A stretch of 64,000 nucleotides of DNA from Mannheimia varigena (GTDB lineage: Bacteria; Pseudomonadota; Gammaproteobacteria; Enterobacterales; Pasteurellaceae). Position 1 is the first letter of the stretch. Each line of letters begins with the position of its first letter. Location of the stretch: NCBI RefSeq assembly GCF_013377235.1, contig NZ_CP016226.1, forward strand, positions 124,001 to 188,000. The letters are read 5' to 3'. Shown one piece after another: positions 33,011 to 41,627 of the stretch. The notes under the pieces were generated by a model. The model searched no databases. It was given only the letters and a program-made list of their open reading frames with translations, and was not told the DNA's origin. A program made the position numbers and the translations under genes.

Positions 33011-33111
33011 AGTTCACCTGATACAACAAAATTTTCTGCATATTTTACACCTCTCCCATAAATGAATTTTGAGATAACTCAATAAAAGTGAGGATTCTGA
33101 GCATAACAAGC

Positions 33112-33189
33112 GTTCACAAAAAGCATTGCGTTTTGAACGTTGGCTTTGCCAACGGCTGCGAAGCAGTGAACAATCCTTACGAGGATTGT
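33112..33189. repeat. Structured repeat-like element upstream of sulP
   Basis: Dense hairpins: an outer stem GTTCAC/GTGAAC (33112-33117 with 33166-33171) encloses CGTTGGC/GCCAACG (33138-33144, 33148-33154) and CTGC/GCAG. A perfect 8-bp hairpin ACAATCCT/AGGATTGT (33170-33177, 33182-33189) follows. A 62-codon minus-strand ORF across it is low-complexity and probably not a gene. It looks like a dispersed palindromic repeat or a small structured RNA; the rest of the 33011-33323 gap shows nothing else. Confidence 0.5.
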
Positions 33190-33323
33190 GAATAATTTTC
33201 ATTGAAAATTTGCAAAAGCAAATAATTAGCTGATTTTATTTCAAAAATAGCGTAAAATGCCCCTTAATTTTGTACTACTATAGTAGTGCATTTCTCAATC
33301 AACTAATCATAATAACAGTACAG

Positions 33324-34256
33324 ATGGACGCTATTATTCATTTTTTAAGTGCCTTTTTAACGAATATTACTTGGATTGGTGCGTTAGAACTCGGTTTAAT
33401 CTACGCTCTTGTCGCACTAGGTGTATTAATTTCCTACAAAATTTTAGATTTCCCTGATTTAACCGCAGACGGCAGTTTTCCACTTGGTGGAGCAGTTTGT
33501 GTGATTAGCATTTTAAATCAAGTTGATCCTTGGTTAGCAACGCTATACGGCACTTTAGCGGGAGCGGTAGCTGGTATGATTACGGCAAGCTTGCATATCG
33601 GTTTTAAAATCGAGAAATTGCTTGCCAGCATCTTGATGATGATCGCTCTCTATTCCATTAATTTACGTATTATGGGAATGCCGAATATTGCGATTCTAGG
33701 CGAAACAACTATTTATGATGTAATGCCAATTGAAAGCGATCTGCAATTAGCTTTAGTTAGACTGGTGATGGCATTGCTGGTAGTCGTGATCGTGAAATGC
33801 TTATTTGACCTGTTTTTTGCAACCGAAACAGGGTTAGCTATTCGAGCAACAGGCACAAACAGCCGAATGGCGAAAGCTCAAGGCATTGCGGTTAATAAAA
33901 TGACGATTTTAGGTATGGCGATTTCTAATGCATTAATTGCGTTGGGCGGTGCGTTATATGTGCAAAGCAACGGCGGTGTGGATATTTCTATCGGCGTGGG
34001 AACAATTGTGATCGGCTTGGCTGCCGTGATTATAGGTGAGGCTATTTTTTCGGTAAAACGGATTATTTGGCTCACTTTTGCCGTGATTATTGGTTCGGTA
34101 CTTTACCGTTTCTTTATCGCTCTTGCGTTAAATAACGATACTTTAAACGGCATTGGCTTTGGTCCGCAAGATCTTAACTTAATTACGGCATTATTAGTTG
34201 TGATTGTGTTGGCTGTACCAAGAATTAAGCAAAAATTGGCAGGGAAGAGAGGTTAA
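33324..34256 (+). CDS. ABC transporter permease (BPD_transp_2 type)
   Basis: 310 residues with about eight or nine hydrophobic helices and the segments ALELGLIYALVALGVLISYKILDFPDLTADGSFPLGGA and VNGIGFGPQD-like NGIGFGPQDLN. This is the permease type of YtlD/TrpY-like uptake systems, which take up aromatic amino acids or nucleoside-like solutes with a lipoprotein-type binding protein. ATG 33324 is taken as start; an in-frame TTG at 33270 would add 18 residues. The ATPase gene follows after 1 nt. No binding-protein gene is next to it. Confidence 0.82.
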   Translation: MDAIIHFLSAFLTNITWIGALELGLIYALVALGVLISYKILDFPDLTADGSFPLGGAVCVISILNQVDPWLATLYGTLAGAVAGMITASLHIGFKIEKLLASILMMIALYSINLRIMGMPNIAILGETTIYDVMPIESDLQLALVRLVMALLVVVIVKCLFDLFFATETGLAIRATGTNSRMAKAQGIAVNKMTILGMAISNALIALGGALYVQSNGGVDISIGVGTIVIGLAAVIIGEAIFSVKRIIWLTFAVIIGSVLYRFFIALALNNDTLNGIGFGPQDLNLITALLVVIVLAVPRIKQKLAGKRG

Positions 34257-34257
34257 G

Positions 34258-35055
34258 ATGATCGAATTAAATAACTTATTCATTACCTTCAATAAAGGCA
34301 CGGCTATTGAAAACCCAGTATTAAGAGGCTTATCGCTTAAAGTAGAACAAGGCGAATTTGTGTCTGTGATTGGCAGTAACGGTGCAGGCAAATCGACAAT
34401 GCTTAATGCGATTAGTGGTGATTGTTTCGTTGATAGTGGCGAGATTATTATCCAGGGTAACAAAGTCAATAACACCACAACGTGGCAGAGAGCAAATCAA
34501 GTTGCTCGAGTATTCCAAGATCCAATGGCGGGCACTTGTGAAAGTTTAACCATTGAAGAAAATATGGCATTGGCGTATCAGCGTGGTGGTAAGCGTGGTT
34601 TAGGTTTTGCGATTAAACGCCAAATGAGAGAGATATTCAGAGACAAACTTTCGCTGCTTGGTTTAGGTTTGGAAAATCGTCTCACCGACCAAATGGGAAG
34701 ATTATCAGGCGGACAACGCCAAGCGGTTAGCCTTTTAATGGCATCGCTTCAGCCTTCTAATATTTTATTACTCGATGAACACACTGCAGCTCTTGACCCT
34801 AAAACCACTGATTTTGTGATGGAACTAACGAATAAAATTGTTCGAGAGCAAAAATTAACTACGCTAATGGTAACGCACTCAATGCGACAAGCGTTAGATT
34901 ACGGCGATAGAACTGTAATGCTTCATCAAGGGCAAGTGGCTTTTGATGTTTCGGGAGAACAGCGTAAGCAAATGGACGTGTCAGATTTGCTACGACTGTT
35001 CCAAAAAAATCGCCACGAACAACTTAGCGATGATGGGCTATTGTTAGGAAATTAA
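34258..35055 (+). CDS. ABC transporter ATPase, partner of the upstream permease
   Basis: 265 residues. Walker A GSNGAGKST (about 37-45), Q-loop RVFQDPMAGT, signature LSGGQRQAVSLLMA, Walker B ILLLDEHTAALDP and switch H in VTHSMRQAL are all present. It starts one base after the permease stop, with AGAGG as ribosome binding site, so the two form one transport unit. The DEHTAALDP variant is usual for this TrpZ/YtlC-like group. The substrate is unknown. Confidence 0.87.
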   Translation: MIELNNLFITFNKGTAIENPVLRGLSLKVEQGEFVSVIGSNGAGKSTMLNAISGDCFVDSGEIIIQGNKVNNTTTWQRANQVARVFQDPMAGTCESLTIEENMALAYQRGGKRGLGFAIKRQMREIFRDKLSLLGLGLENRLTDQMGRLSGGQRQAVSLLMASLQPSNILLLDEHTAALDPKTTDFVMELTNKIVREQKLTTLMVTHSMRQALDYGDRTVMLHQGQVAFDVSGEQRKQMDVSDLLRLFQKNRHEQLSDDGLLLGN

Positions 35056-35070
35056 ATAAATTACTATTCT

Positions 35071-35115
35071 ACAAGCGGTTGTTTTTGTAAAATATTTTGC
35101 AAATTCAACCGCTTA
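35071..35115. terminator. Inverted uptake-signal pair after the ABC transporter genes
   Basis: ACAAGCGGTTG at 35071 faces CAACCGCTTA ending at 35115 around TTTTGTAAAATATTTTGCAAA. It can form a long hairpin 15 nt past the ATPase stop and 10 nt before yoaA. Confidence 0.7.
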
Positions 35116-35125
35116 CTTATTTTCA

Positions 35126-37048
35126 ATGACAAAATACGACGATAAAATTCTCCACGCCTTTAGCGATGATGGTTTGCTTAGCCAGAATATTAATGGCTTT
35201 CGCCCACGCAAAGCTCAGCTTGAAATGGCACAAGCGGTCGGAAAAGCGGTAAAATTTGCAACACCTGTGGTAGTAGAAGCGGGAACAGGAACGGGCAAAA
35301 CCTTTGCTTATTTAGTGCCTGCACTGCTTTCAGGTAAGAAAACCATTGTTTCTACTGGCTCAAAAAATCTCCAAGATCAGCTGTTTAACCGAGATCTTCC
35401 CACCATTCAAAAAGCTCTTAAATACAAAGGCAAGATTGCTTTACTTAAAGGCAGAGCAAACTATCTCTGCTTAGAGAGATTAGATCAAGTTACCGCAATG
35501 GGCGTATTGGGCGATAAATCTGTGTTGGCGGATTTGAAAAAAGTCAGTAAATGGCAAAATTCCACCAAAACAGGTGATTTAAGCGAATGTATTACCATTG
35601 CTGAAGATAGCCCAATTCTGCCGCAGCTAGTGAGTACCACCGAAAGTTGTCTGGGTTCAGATTGTCCGCATTTTAAAGATTGTTATGTTGTGCAGGCTCG
35701 CCGCAAAGCGATGGAAGCGGATGTGGTTGTGGTTAATCATCACCTCTTTTGTGCTGATATGGCGGTGAAAGAAACCGGTTTTGGCGAGCTGATCCCCGAA
35801 GCAGAATTGGTGATCTTCGATGAAGCCCACCAACTGCCGGACATTGCCAGCCAATATTTCGGGCAATCGCTCTCTTCTCGCCAGCTTTTTGATATTTGTA
35901 AAGACACCAACATTGTTTATCGCACGGAATTAAAAGATGCCGCACAACTCGGTAAAGCGGCGGATCATCTCACCAAAGTGGTGCAAGATTTCCGTTTATT
36001 AATGGGCGGAGAAGGGCAAATTCGAGGGAATTTGCGTGATCTGTTTCGGGATAAAAAAGTGGTTGATGGCTTGGTAAAAGTAGCTGAAAACATTGATTTT
36101 TTAAGTGAGGTGGTGAAAAAATCACTCGGTCGTTCGGAAACCTTAGACAAAATTTTTGAGCGATTGGCGGAAGTGAAAGTTCGTCTTAAAAAATTGATGG
36201 ACACAACAGTAACAGGCTATTGCTATTGGTATGAAGCAAATGGGCGATCTTTTGGTTTACACATCACGCCATTGACGGTAGCGGATAAGTTTGGCGAGCA
36301 ATTGAAAAATCAGCAAATTGGTTGGGTGTTTACTTCAGCAACCCTCGAAGTAGGCGGCACATTTGAGCATTTCTGCCAACGATTAGGCATCGAAAATGCA
36401 GAACAGTTAGTGTTGCAAAGTCCATTTGATTACCACAATCAATCGCTGCTTTGCGTGCCTCGCTATTTACCGGATACCAATAAATCCCACACCCTCACGG
36501 CGTTGGGGCAGCTATTAAAACCTGTGATTGAAGCCAACAAAGGACGTTGTTTCTTACTCTGCACTTCTTATTATATGATGCGTGGCTTGGCGGATTTCTT
36601 GCGAGAACATAGTTCGCTGAATGTGCTACTGCAAGGCGAAACCAGCAAAAGCCGTTTATTAGAAAAGTTTGTAAAAGAAGATAATGCCGTGCTGGTGGCA
36701 ACCCAAAGTTTCTGGGAGGGTATTGACGTGAGAGGTGATGATCTTTCCCTTGTGATTATTGATAAATTGCCGTTCACTTCGCCTGATGAGCCTTTACTCA
36801 AAGCCCGAATGGAAGATTGTAAATTACAAGGGGGCGATCCTTTCAATGATATCCAAATTCCAGAGGCGGTGATTACACTCAAACAAGGTGTGGGGCGTTT
36901 AATTCGTGATGTTACAGATAGAGGGGTGATAATCATCTGTGATTCTCGTCTTGTGATGCGTAATTACGGGCAAACCTTCTTGAAAAGTTTACCTCCTTCT
37001 AAGCGAACAAGAGATTTAAACTCGGTTATCCAATTTTTAAAAGCGTAA
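35126..37048 (+). CDS. yoaA: ATP-dependent DNA helicase YoaA (DinG/XPD-like)
   Basis: Superfamily 2 iron-sulfur helicase of 640 residues (E. coli YoaA 636). Walker A EAGTGTGKT (about 51-59). The iron-sulfur cysteines are C112 (NYLCLERL) and a cluster in ESCLGSDCPHFKDC (about 174-187). The DEAH box is in IFDEAHQLPD, and the helicase C-terminal half holds TSATLEVGGT and QGVGRLIRD. YoaA helps replication past damage together with HolC in E. coli. No strong ribosome binding site is visible before the ATG. Confidence 0.92.
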   Translation: MTKYDDKILHAFSDDGLLSQNINGFRPRKAQLEMAQAVGKAVKFATPVVVEAGTGTGKTFAYLVPALLSGKKTIVSTGSKNLQDQLFNRDLPTIQKALKYKGKIALLKGRANYLCLERLDQVTAMGVLGDKSVLADLKKVSKWQNSTKTGDLSECITIAEDSPILPQLVSTTESCLGSDCPHFKDCYVVQARRKAMEADVVVVNHHLFCADMAVKETGFGELIPEAELVIFDEAHQLPDIASQYFGQSLSSRQLFDICKDTNIVYRTELKDAAQLGKAADHLTKVVQDFRLLMGGEGQIRGNLRDLFRDKKVVDGLVKVAENIDFLSEVVKKSLGRSETLDKIFERLAEVKVRLKKLMDTTVTGYCYWYEANGRSFGLHITPLTVADKFGEQLKNQQIGWVFTSATLEVGGTFEHFCQRLGIENAEQLVLQSPFDYHNQSLLCVPRYLPDTNKSHTLTALGQLLKPVIEANKGRCFLLCTSYYMMRGLADFLREHSSLNVLLQGETSKSRLLEKFVKEDNAVLVATQSFWEGIDVRGDDLSLVIIDKLPFTSPDEPLLKARMEDCKLQGGDPFNDIQIPEAVITLKQGVGRLIRDVTDRGVIIICDSRLVMRNYGQTFLKSLPPSKRTRDLNSVIQFLKA

Positions 37049-37057
37049 TATAATGTG

Positions 37058-37114
37058 CAAGCGGTCGAATTCTTACAAAATTTTGCAAATTATGGATAAA
37101 AAAGTACCGCTTGT
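37058..37114 (+). repeat. Uptake-signal pair between yoaA and yohJ
   Basis: CAAGCGGTCGAATT (from 37058) is followed by TTTTGCAAATTAT and an inverted ACCGCTTGT (37106-37114). The stem is less perfect than other pairs in the window. It ends only a few bases before the yohJ ribosome binding site (CGGAGG). Confidence 0.7.
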
Positions 37115-37125
37115 TCGGAGGTTAT

Positions 37126-37491
37126 ATGTTATCAAAAGTGTTTAAGATTTTAGCATCGTTAGCATTGCTATTTGTAATGCTATATTTAGGCAAGCTCATT
37201 GCCTTTCTTTTCCCCATAGGCATTCCGGACAGTATTTTAGGTATGCTAATTTTATTTGGTTGTTTGGTAATAGGGATTGTTAAGGTAGAATGGGTTATGC
37301 TAAGTGCTAGACCACTAACTCGCTATATGACTTTATTTTTCTTGCCGATTTGTGCTGAATTAATTGAACATTTGGATTTGTTTAGTGAAAATTTTAACAC
37401 TTTTGTCTTATCTACTGCATTAAGTACCTTAGTTTCTATTGTGATTATCGGATTATTTGCTCAATGGCTGTTTCATCGAGGTAGAAACTAA
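37126..37491 (+). CDS. yohJ: CidA/LrgA-family membrane protein YohJ
   Basis: 121 residues with four hydrophobic helices and the family segment FPIGIPDSILGMLILF. CGGAGG lies 6 nt before ATG 37126. The family resembles phage holins; YohJ-YohK pairs are linked to control of murein hydrolases or to small-metabolite export (pyruvate, glycolate in related LrgAB/PlgG). The exact substrate here is unknown. yohK begins immediately after its stop. Confidence 0.88.
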   Translation: MLSKVFKILASLALLFVMLYLGKLIAFLFPIGIPDSILGMLILFGCLVIGIVKVEWVMLSARPLTRYMTLFFLPICAELIEHLDLFSENFNTFVLSTALSTLVSIVIIGLFAQWLFHRGRN

Positions 37492-38178
37492 ATGATTTAT
37501 CTCTATTCTATTTTGACATTGGTGATTTTTATCGTTGGGATAAAAATCAGTCAAAAACTTGCTATCAATCTGCTCAATCCATTCTTAATTGCCCTGACAT
37601 TAATTATTGGCGTTATTGTCATTTTTAATATTCCTTATCACGACTATTACAAAGGCAATGCCCCTTTGAATAATTTACTGGGTGTTTCAGTAGTTGCACT
37701 TGCTTGCCCGTTTTATGAACAGTTACCTCAGATCCGTAAAAAATGGCGGCAAATTATGGTTGTTCTACTGTTTAGTACGCTTGTTACGATGCTGACCGGT
37801 GTTGGATTTGCCCTTCTGTTTGGTGCGAGTCAAGATATTTTGGCTGCGGTGTTACCTAAATCAGTTTCAATGCCAATGGCGATCATCATCACTAATGAAA
37901 TTGATGGTAATGTGGGTATTGCTGCGGTTGGGGTGATGATCGCAGGCTTAGTGGGTTCTATTTTAGGTTTTATGTTGTTACGTTTTATCAAAGTACGAAA
38001 TATTATGGCAATAGGATTAAGTATGGGGGCAGCCTCACACGCATTAGGCACAGGTCGGTGCTTAGAACATAGTATGAAAGCAGGGAGTTATAGTTCTATC
38101 GCATTAGTTGCTTGTGGGGTACTATCTTCTATTTTAGCCCCTCTAGTATTTAAAATGGCGGTAATGTTTTTCTACTAA
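37492..38178 (+). CDS. yohK: LrgB-family membrane protein YohK
   Basis: 228 residues, multi-helix inner-membrane protein with LrgB signatures NPFLIALTLIIG, LPKSVSMPMAI, GNVGIAAVGVMIAGLVGS and GAASHALGTGRC. It starts right after the yohJ TAA with no gap and functions with YohJ as a two-component LrgAB/CidAB-type transporter or holin-like system. Confidence 0.9.
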   Translation: MIYLYSILTLVIFIVGIKISQKLAINLLNPFLIALTLIIGVIVIFNIPYHDYYKGNAPLNNLLGVSVVALACPFYEQLPQIRKKWRQIMVVLLFSTLVTMLTGVGFALLFGASQDILAAVLPKSVSMPMAIIITNEIDGNVGIAAVGVMIAGLVGSILGFMLLRFIKVRNIMAIGLSMGAASHALGTGRCLEHSMKAGSYSSIALVACGVLSSILAPLVFKMAVMFFY

Positions 38179-38271
38179 GATAGATTATATATTAGGCAGA
38201 ATAGCGTTTAATTTGGTTAGTCTCTGAAATCAAGGTACAATAGCCCGATTTTTCAATAAAAAGAAAGAATT

Positions 38272-40035
38272 ATGCAAGAACAAGTTAATTTAGAAAAAGA
38301 TCTTTCCACGTTTAAAACCTTTAAACGTTTATGGCCGACAATTAGCCCTTTTAGAGCAGGCTTGATCGCAGGTGCTATTGCTTTAGTGCTAAATGCCTTA
38401 GTAGACTCGGGGTTAATTTATTTGCTTAAACCACTTTTAGATGAAGGTTTTGGGCAGGCAAATCACGGTTTTCTTAAATTAATGGCAATCCTTGTTGTGG
38501 TATTTATTTTAGTTCGGGGAATTACCAATTATATTGCCAGTTACTGTTTAGCGTGGGTTTCGGGTAAAGTGGTAATGAACTTACGCCGTCAAATTTTCCA
38601 ACATCTAATGTATATGCCCGTGAGTTATTTTGATAATAATCCGACCGGACGTTTGCTTTCACGTGTAACGTACGATACCGAAATGGTGGCAAGTTCAGCT
38701 TCTCATTCGTTAGTTACCATTGTGCGTGAAGGGGCGTACTTGATCTCTCTATTTGTAGTGATGATCTATACCAGTTGGCAACTCTCAATTGTGCTATTTA
38801 TTATGGCTCCGATTATCGGTGTGCTAATTGGTTTTGTTTCCAAATATTTCCGTAAATTAAGCCGTAACATTCAAAACTCAATGGGCGAGCTGACAATCAC
38901 CACCGAACAAATGTTAAAAGGGCATAAAGAGGTACTTTCCTTTGGTGGGCATAAAGTAGAGAAAGATCGCTTTGAACGTGTGAGTAATGATATGCGTCGT
39001 AAGGGAATGAAAGTGGTTTCTGCTGATGGTATTTCTGATGGTGTGGTACAGCTTATTGCGTCTTTTGCATTATCTGCCGTACTTTATGTAGCGACTTTCC
39101 CTGAGGTAATGAGTGAAAATCTTACTGCGGGTTCGTTTACCGTAGTATTTTCGTCAATGATGGCGATGCTTCGTCCGCTTAAATCTTTAACTAACGTGAA
39201 CTCGCAATTCCAACGTGGTATGGCTGCTTGCCAAACATTATTTGAGTTTTTAGATTTAAAAACTGAGAAAGATAACGGCTCTGTTCGAGTGGAAAAAGCG
39301 GAAGGTAATGTTGAATTTAAAAATGTTAGTTTTACTTATGTGGGTAAAGATGAAAAAGCATTAAACAACATTTCGTTTGAGATTCCTAAAGGCAAAACTG
39401 TAGCATTGGTGGGGCGTTCTGGTTCGGGTAAATCAACCATCGCCAATTTGCTCACCCGTTTTTATGATATTGATGACGGAGAAATTTTGTTAGATGGCAT
39501 TAATATTCAAGATTACACCTTGAAAAACCTGCGTGAACAATGCTCTGTAGTTTCACAGCAAGTTCACTTATTTAATGATACGATTGCCAATAATATTGCT
39601 TATGCAGCAACCGATAAATACTGCAGAGAAGAAATCATTGCTGCGGCAAAAGCGGCTCACGCAATGGAATTTATTGAGAAACTGGATAATGGTTTAGACA
39701 CCGTAATCGGTGAAAACGGAGCAAGCCTATCGGGTGGACAACGTCAACGCTTAGCAATTGCTCGTGCTTTACTTAGAAATTCGCCTGTACTTGTACTTGA
39801 TGAGGCTACGTCTGCTCTTGATACTGAATCCGAAAGAGCCATTCAGTCGGCACTAGAAGTATTGCAAAAAGAGCGTACCGTGCTTGTCATTGCTCATCGC
39901 TTATCAACCATTGAAAAAGCTGATGAAATTTTGGTGGTCGATCACGGAAATATCATTGAGCGAGGAAATCATATAGAACTACTTGCCCAAAATGGGGCTT
40001 ATAAGCAGCTTCATAGCCTACAATTTGGGGCATAA
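38272..40035 (+). CDS. msbA: Lipid A export ABC transporter MsbA
   Basis: Half-transporter of 587 residues (E. coli 582). Six membrane helices (about 25-320) are followed by an ATPase domain with Walker A GRSGSGKST (about 382-390), signature LSGGQRQRLAIARALL, Walker B VLVLDEATSALD and H-loop IAHRLSTI. The homodimer flips core-lipid A across the inner membrane. It is followed by lolB rather than lpxK, so the usual msbA-lpxK pair is not kept here. Confidence 0.95.
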   Translation: MQEQVNLEKDLSTFKTFKRLWPTISPFRAGLIAGAIALVLNALVDSGLIYLLKPLLDEGFGQANHGFLKLMAILVVVFILVRGITNYIASYCLAWVSGKVVMNLRRQIFQHLMYMPVSYFDNNPTGRLLSRVTYDTEMVASSASHSLVTIVREGAYLISLFVVMIYTSWQLSIVLFIMAPIIGVLIGFVSKYFRKLSRNIQNSMGELTITTEQMLKGHKEVLSFGGHKVEKDRFERVSNDMRRKGMKVVSADGISDGVVQLIASFALSAVLYVATFPEVMSENLTAGSFTVVFSSMMAMLRPLKSLTNVNSQFQRGMAACQTLFEFLDLKTEKDNGSVRVEKAEGNVEFKNVSFTYVGKDEKALNNISFEIPKGKTVALVGRSGSGKSTIANLLTRFYDIDDGEILLDGINIQDYTLKNLREQCSVVSQQVHLFNDTIANNIAYAATDKYCREEIIAAAKAAHAMEFIEKLDNGLDTVIGENGASLSGGQRQRLAIARALLRNSPVLVLDEATSALDTESERAIQSALEVLQKERTVLVIAHRLSTIEKADEILVVDHGNIIERGNHIELLAQNGAYKQLHSLQFGA

Positions 40036-40070
40036 CAAGCGGTTGATTTTGACTAAAGATTTGCAAAATC
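40035..40070 (+). repeat. Single DNA uptake signal sequence
   Basis: ACAAGCGGTTGATTTTG core with the extended ATTTGCAAAAT block, immediately overlapping the msbA stop. A short hairpin (GCGAAA/TTTCGC, about 40091-40106) follows it and may end msbA transcription before lolB. Confidence 0.8.
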
Positions 40071-40128
40071 ATTCCAATAGTATTTGTGGAGCGAAACATT
40101 TTTCGCCCTATAGCATATAGAGAATATT

Positions 40129-40761
40129 ATGAAAAAACTGACAACACTTTTATCCCTTACTGCCTTGCTAGTTTTAACTGGCTGTAACTCAGTATTAAAT
40201 GCACCTACCGAGGTGCAAAAACCAACGGTGGAAATTCCACATAACGATCCGCAATGGCAGCAACATTTAGCTCAATTAGCCAAAATTCAGGGCTATAAAG
40301 CGACAGGTCAATTTGGCTATATTTCACCGGAAGAGCGTTTTTCTTCTCATTTTAACTGGCAATATAATACGCCAACACATTTTGGTTTAGAGCTTTCTTC
40401 TAACCTTTCGACGAAATCTCTCAAATTAGAGCGTAATAAGAGAGGCTTAACGGTTTCAGATAGTGAAGGAAATACCCGTTCAGATCGTGATATTGATGCG
40501 TTAATGCAAGAGATTATCGGTGTGTCATTCCCTATAGACCAATTTGCTTATTGGGTAAAAGGTCAGCCTGAAAAAGAGGGCAATTACATTGTGAATGAAA
40601 AACGCCAGCTTTCGCAGTTTAGTTATCCGTTGAATGGCACGGTGTGGAAAGCGAGCTATGTAGAATACCACGAAGATCGTGTGCCGAATTTGCCGAAATT
40701 AATTGTGCTTGAAAACGGCACGCAGACATTAAAAATCCGTATTGAAAGATGGACTTATTGA
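40129..40761 (+). CDS. lolB: Outer-membrane lipoprotein receptor LolB
   Basis: 210-residue lipoprotein; the signal peptide ends LVLTGC (lipobox, Cys at about 19). Segments QWQQHLAQLAKIQGYKATGQFGY and FAYWVKGQP are typical of LolB, which takes lipoproteins from LolA and inserts them into the outer membrane. The stop overlaps the ispE start (TGATG), the conserved lolB-ispE-prs order. Confidence 0.95.
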   Translation: MKKLTTLLSLTALLVLTGCNSVLNAPTEVQKPTVEIPHNDPQWQQHLAQLAKIQGYKATGQFGYISPEERFSSHFNWQYNTPTHFGLELSSNLSTKSLKLERNKRGLTVSDSEGNTRSDRDIDALMQEIIGVSFPIDQFAYWVKGQPEKEGNYIVNEKRQLSQFSYPLNGTVWKASYVEYHEDRVPNLPKLIVLENGTQTLKIRIERWTY

Positions 40762-41612
40762 TGGAAAAAGTGATTTTACCCAGTCCGGCGAAATTGAACC
40801 TGTTTTTGTATATCACCAATAAACGGGCAGATGGCTATCACGAGTTGCAAACGCTATTTCAATTTTTGGATTTTGGCGATGAAATTGAGATTGAAATTAC
40901 CGATAGCCCTGAAATTGAGCTAATAAATCAAGTTGAGAGTGTGGCGGTTGAAGATAACTTAATTTATCGAGCGGCAAAACTTTTGCAAAAAACGACCGCT
41001 TGCAGCAAAGGGGCGAAAATTGGCGTTACTAAAAATTTGCCGATGGGCGGCGGTGTAGGTGGTGGTTCTTCCAATGCGGCAACGGTGCTGGTGGGTTTAA
41101 ATCATTTGTGGCAAACGGATCTTTCATTGGAAGTATTAGCCGAATTAGGGTTAAGCTTAGGGGCGGATGTGCCGATCTTTGTCAGAGGTATTGCCGCTTT
41201 TGCCGAAGGGGTTGGGGAAGTTTTAACGCCTTGTGAGCCAGAAGAAAAATGGTATGTGGTATTAAAGCCTGAAGTTTCAATTTCAACAGCAGTGGTTTTT
41301 AACGATCCAAACTTACCTAGAAACACGCCAAAACGTACTTTATCAGAATTATTATCTTCAAAGTGGGCAAACGATTGCGAAAAAGTTGTGCGAGAAAGGT
41401 ATTCTGCGGTTGAAGATCTTATGCAAGAATTGTTACAATATGCACCGTTTAGGCTAACAGGCACAGGTGCTTGTATTTTTGCCGAATTTGATACAAAAGC
41501 AGAGGCCGAGCAGGTTTTTGCACATAAGCCAAAAGAGACATTTGGCTTTGTGGCGAAAGGGCAAAACATTTCGCCATTACATCAAGAATTATTCCCAACT
41601 AACCACCAATAA
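40761..41612 (+). CDS. ispE: 4-diphosphocytidyl-2-C-methyl-D-erythritol kinase
   Basis: GHMP-family kinase of the MEP pathway, 283 residues (E. coli 283). It begins PSPAKLNLFLYITNKRADGYHEL and has the ATP-binding PMGGGVGGGSSNAA and the C-terminal MTGTGAC-like RLTGTGACIFAEF. The start at 40761 overlaps the lolB stop by one base; an upstream in-frame ATG at 40749 is inside lolB and less likely. An uptake-signal core is embedded in the coding sequence near 40990. Confidence 0.96.
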   Translation: MEKVILPSPAKLNLFLYITNKRADGYHELQTLFQFLDFGDEIEIEITDSPEIELINQVESVAVEDNLIYRAAKLLQKTTACSKGAKIGVTKNLPMGGGVGGGSSNAATVLVGLNHLWQTDLSLEVLAELGLSLGADVPIFVRGIAAFAEGVGEVLTPCEPEEKWYVVLKPEVSISTAVVFNDPNLPRNTPKRTLSELLSSKWANDCEKVVRERYSAVEDLMQELLQYAPFRLTGTGACIFAEFDTKAEAEQVFAHKPKETFGFVAKGQNISPLHQELFPTNHQ

Positions 41613-41627
41613 CCAAAGGATCACTCC

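Noticed and set aside
33014..33202. 62-codon minus-strand ORF ahead of sulP
   Set aside because: It runs across a multi-hairpin element, is Arg/Ser/Cys-rich without a domain, and has no ribosome binding site; it is better explained as repeat sequence.
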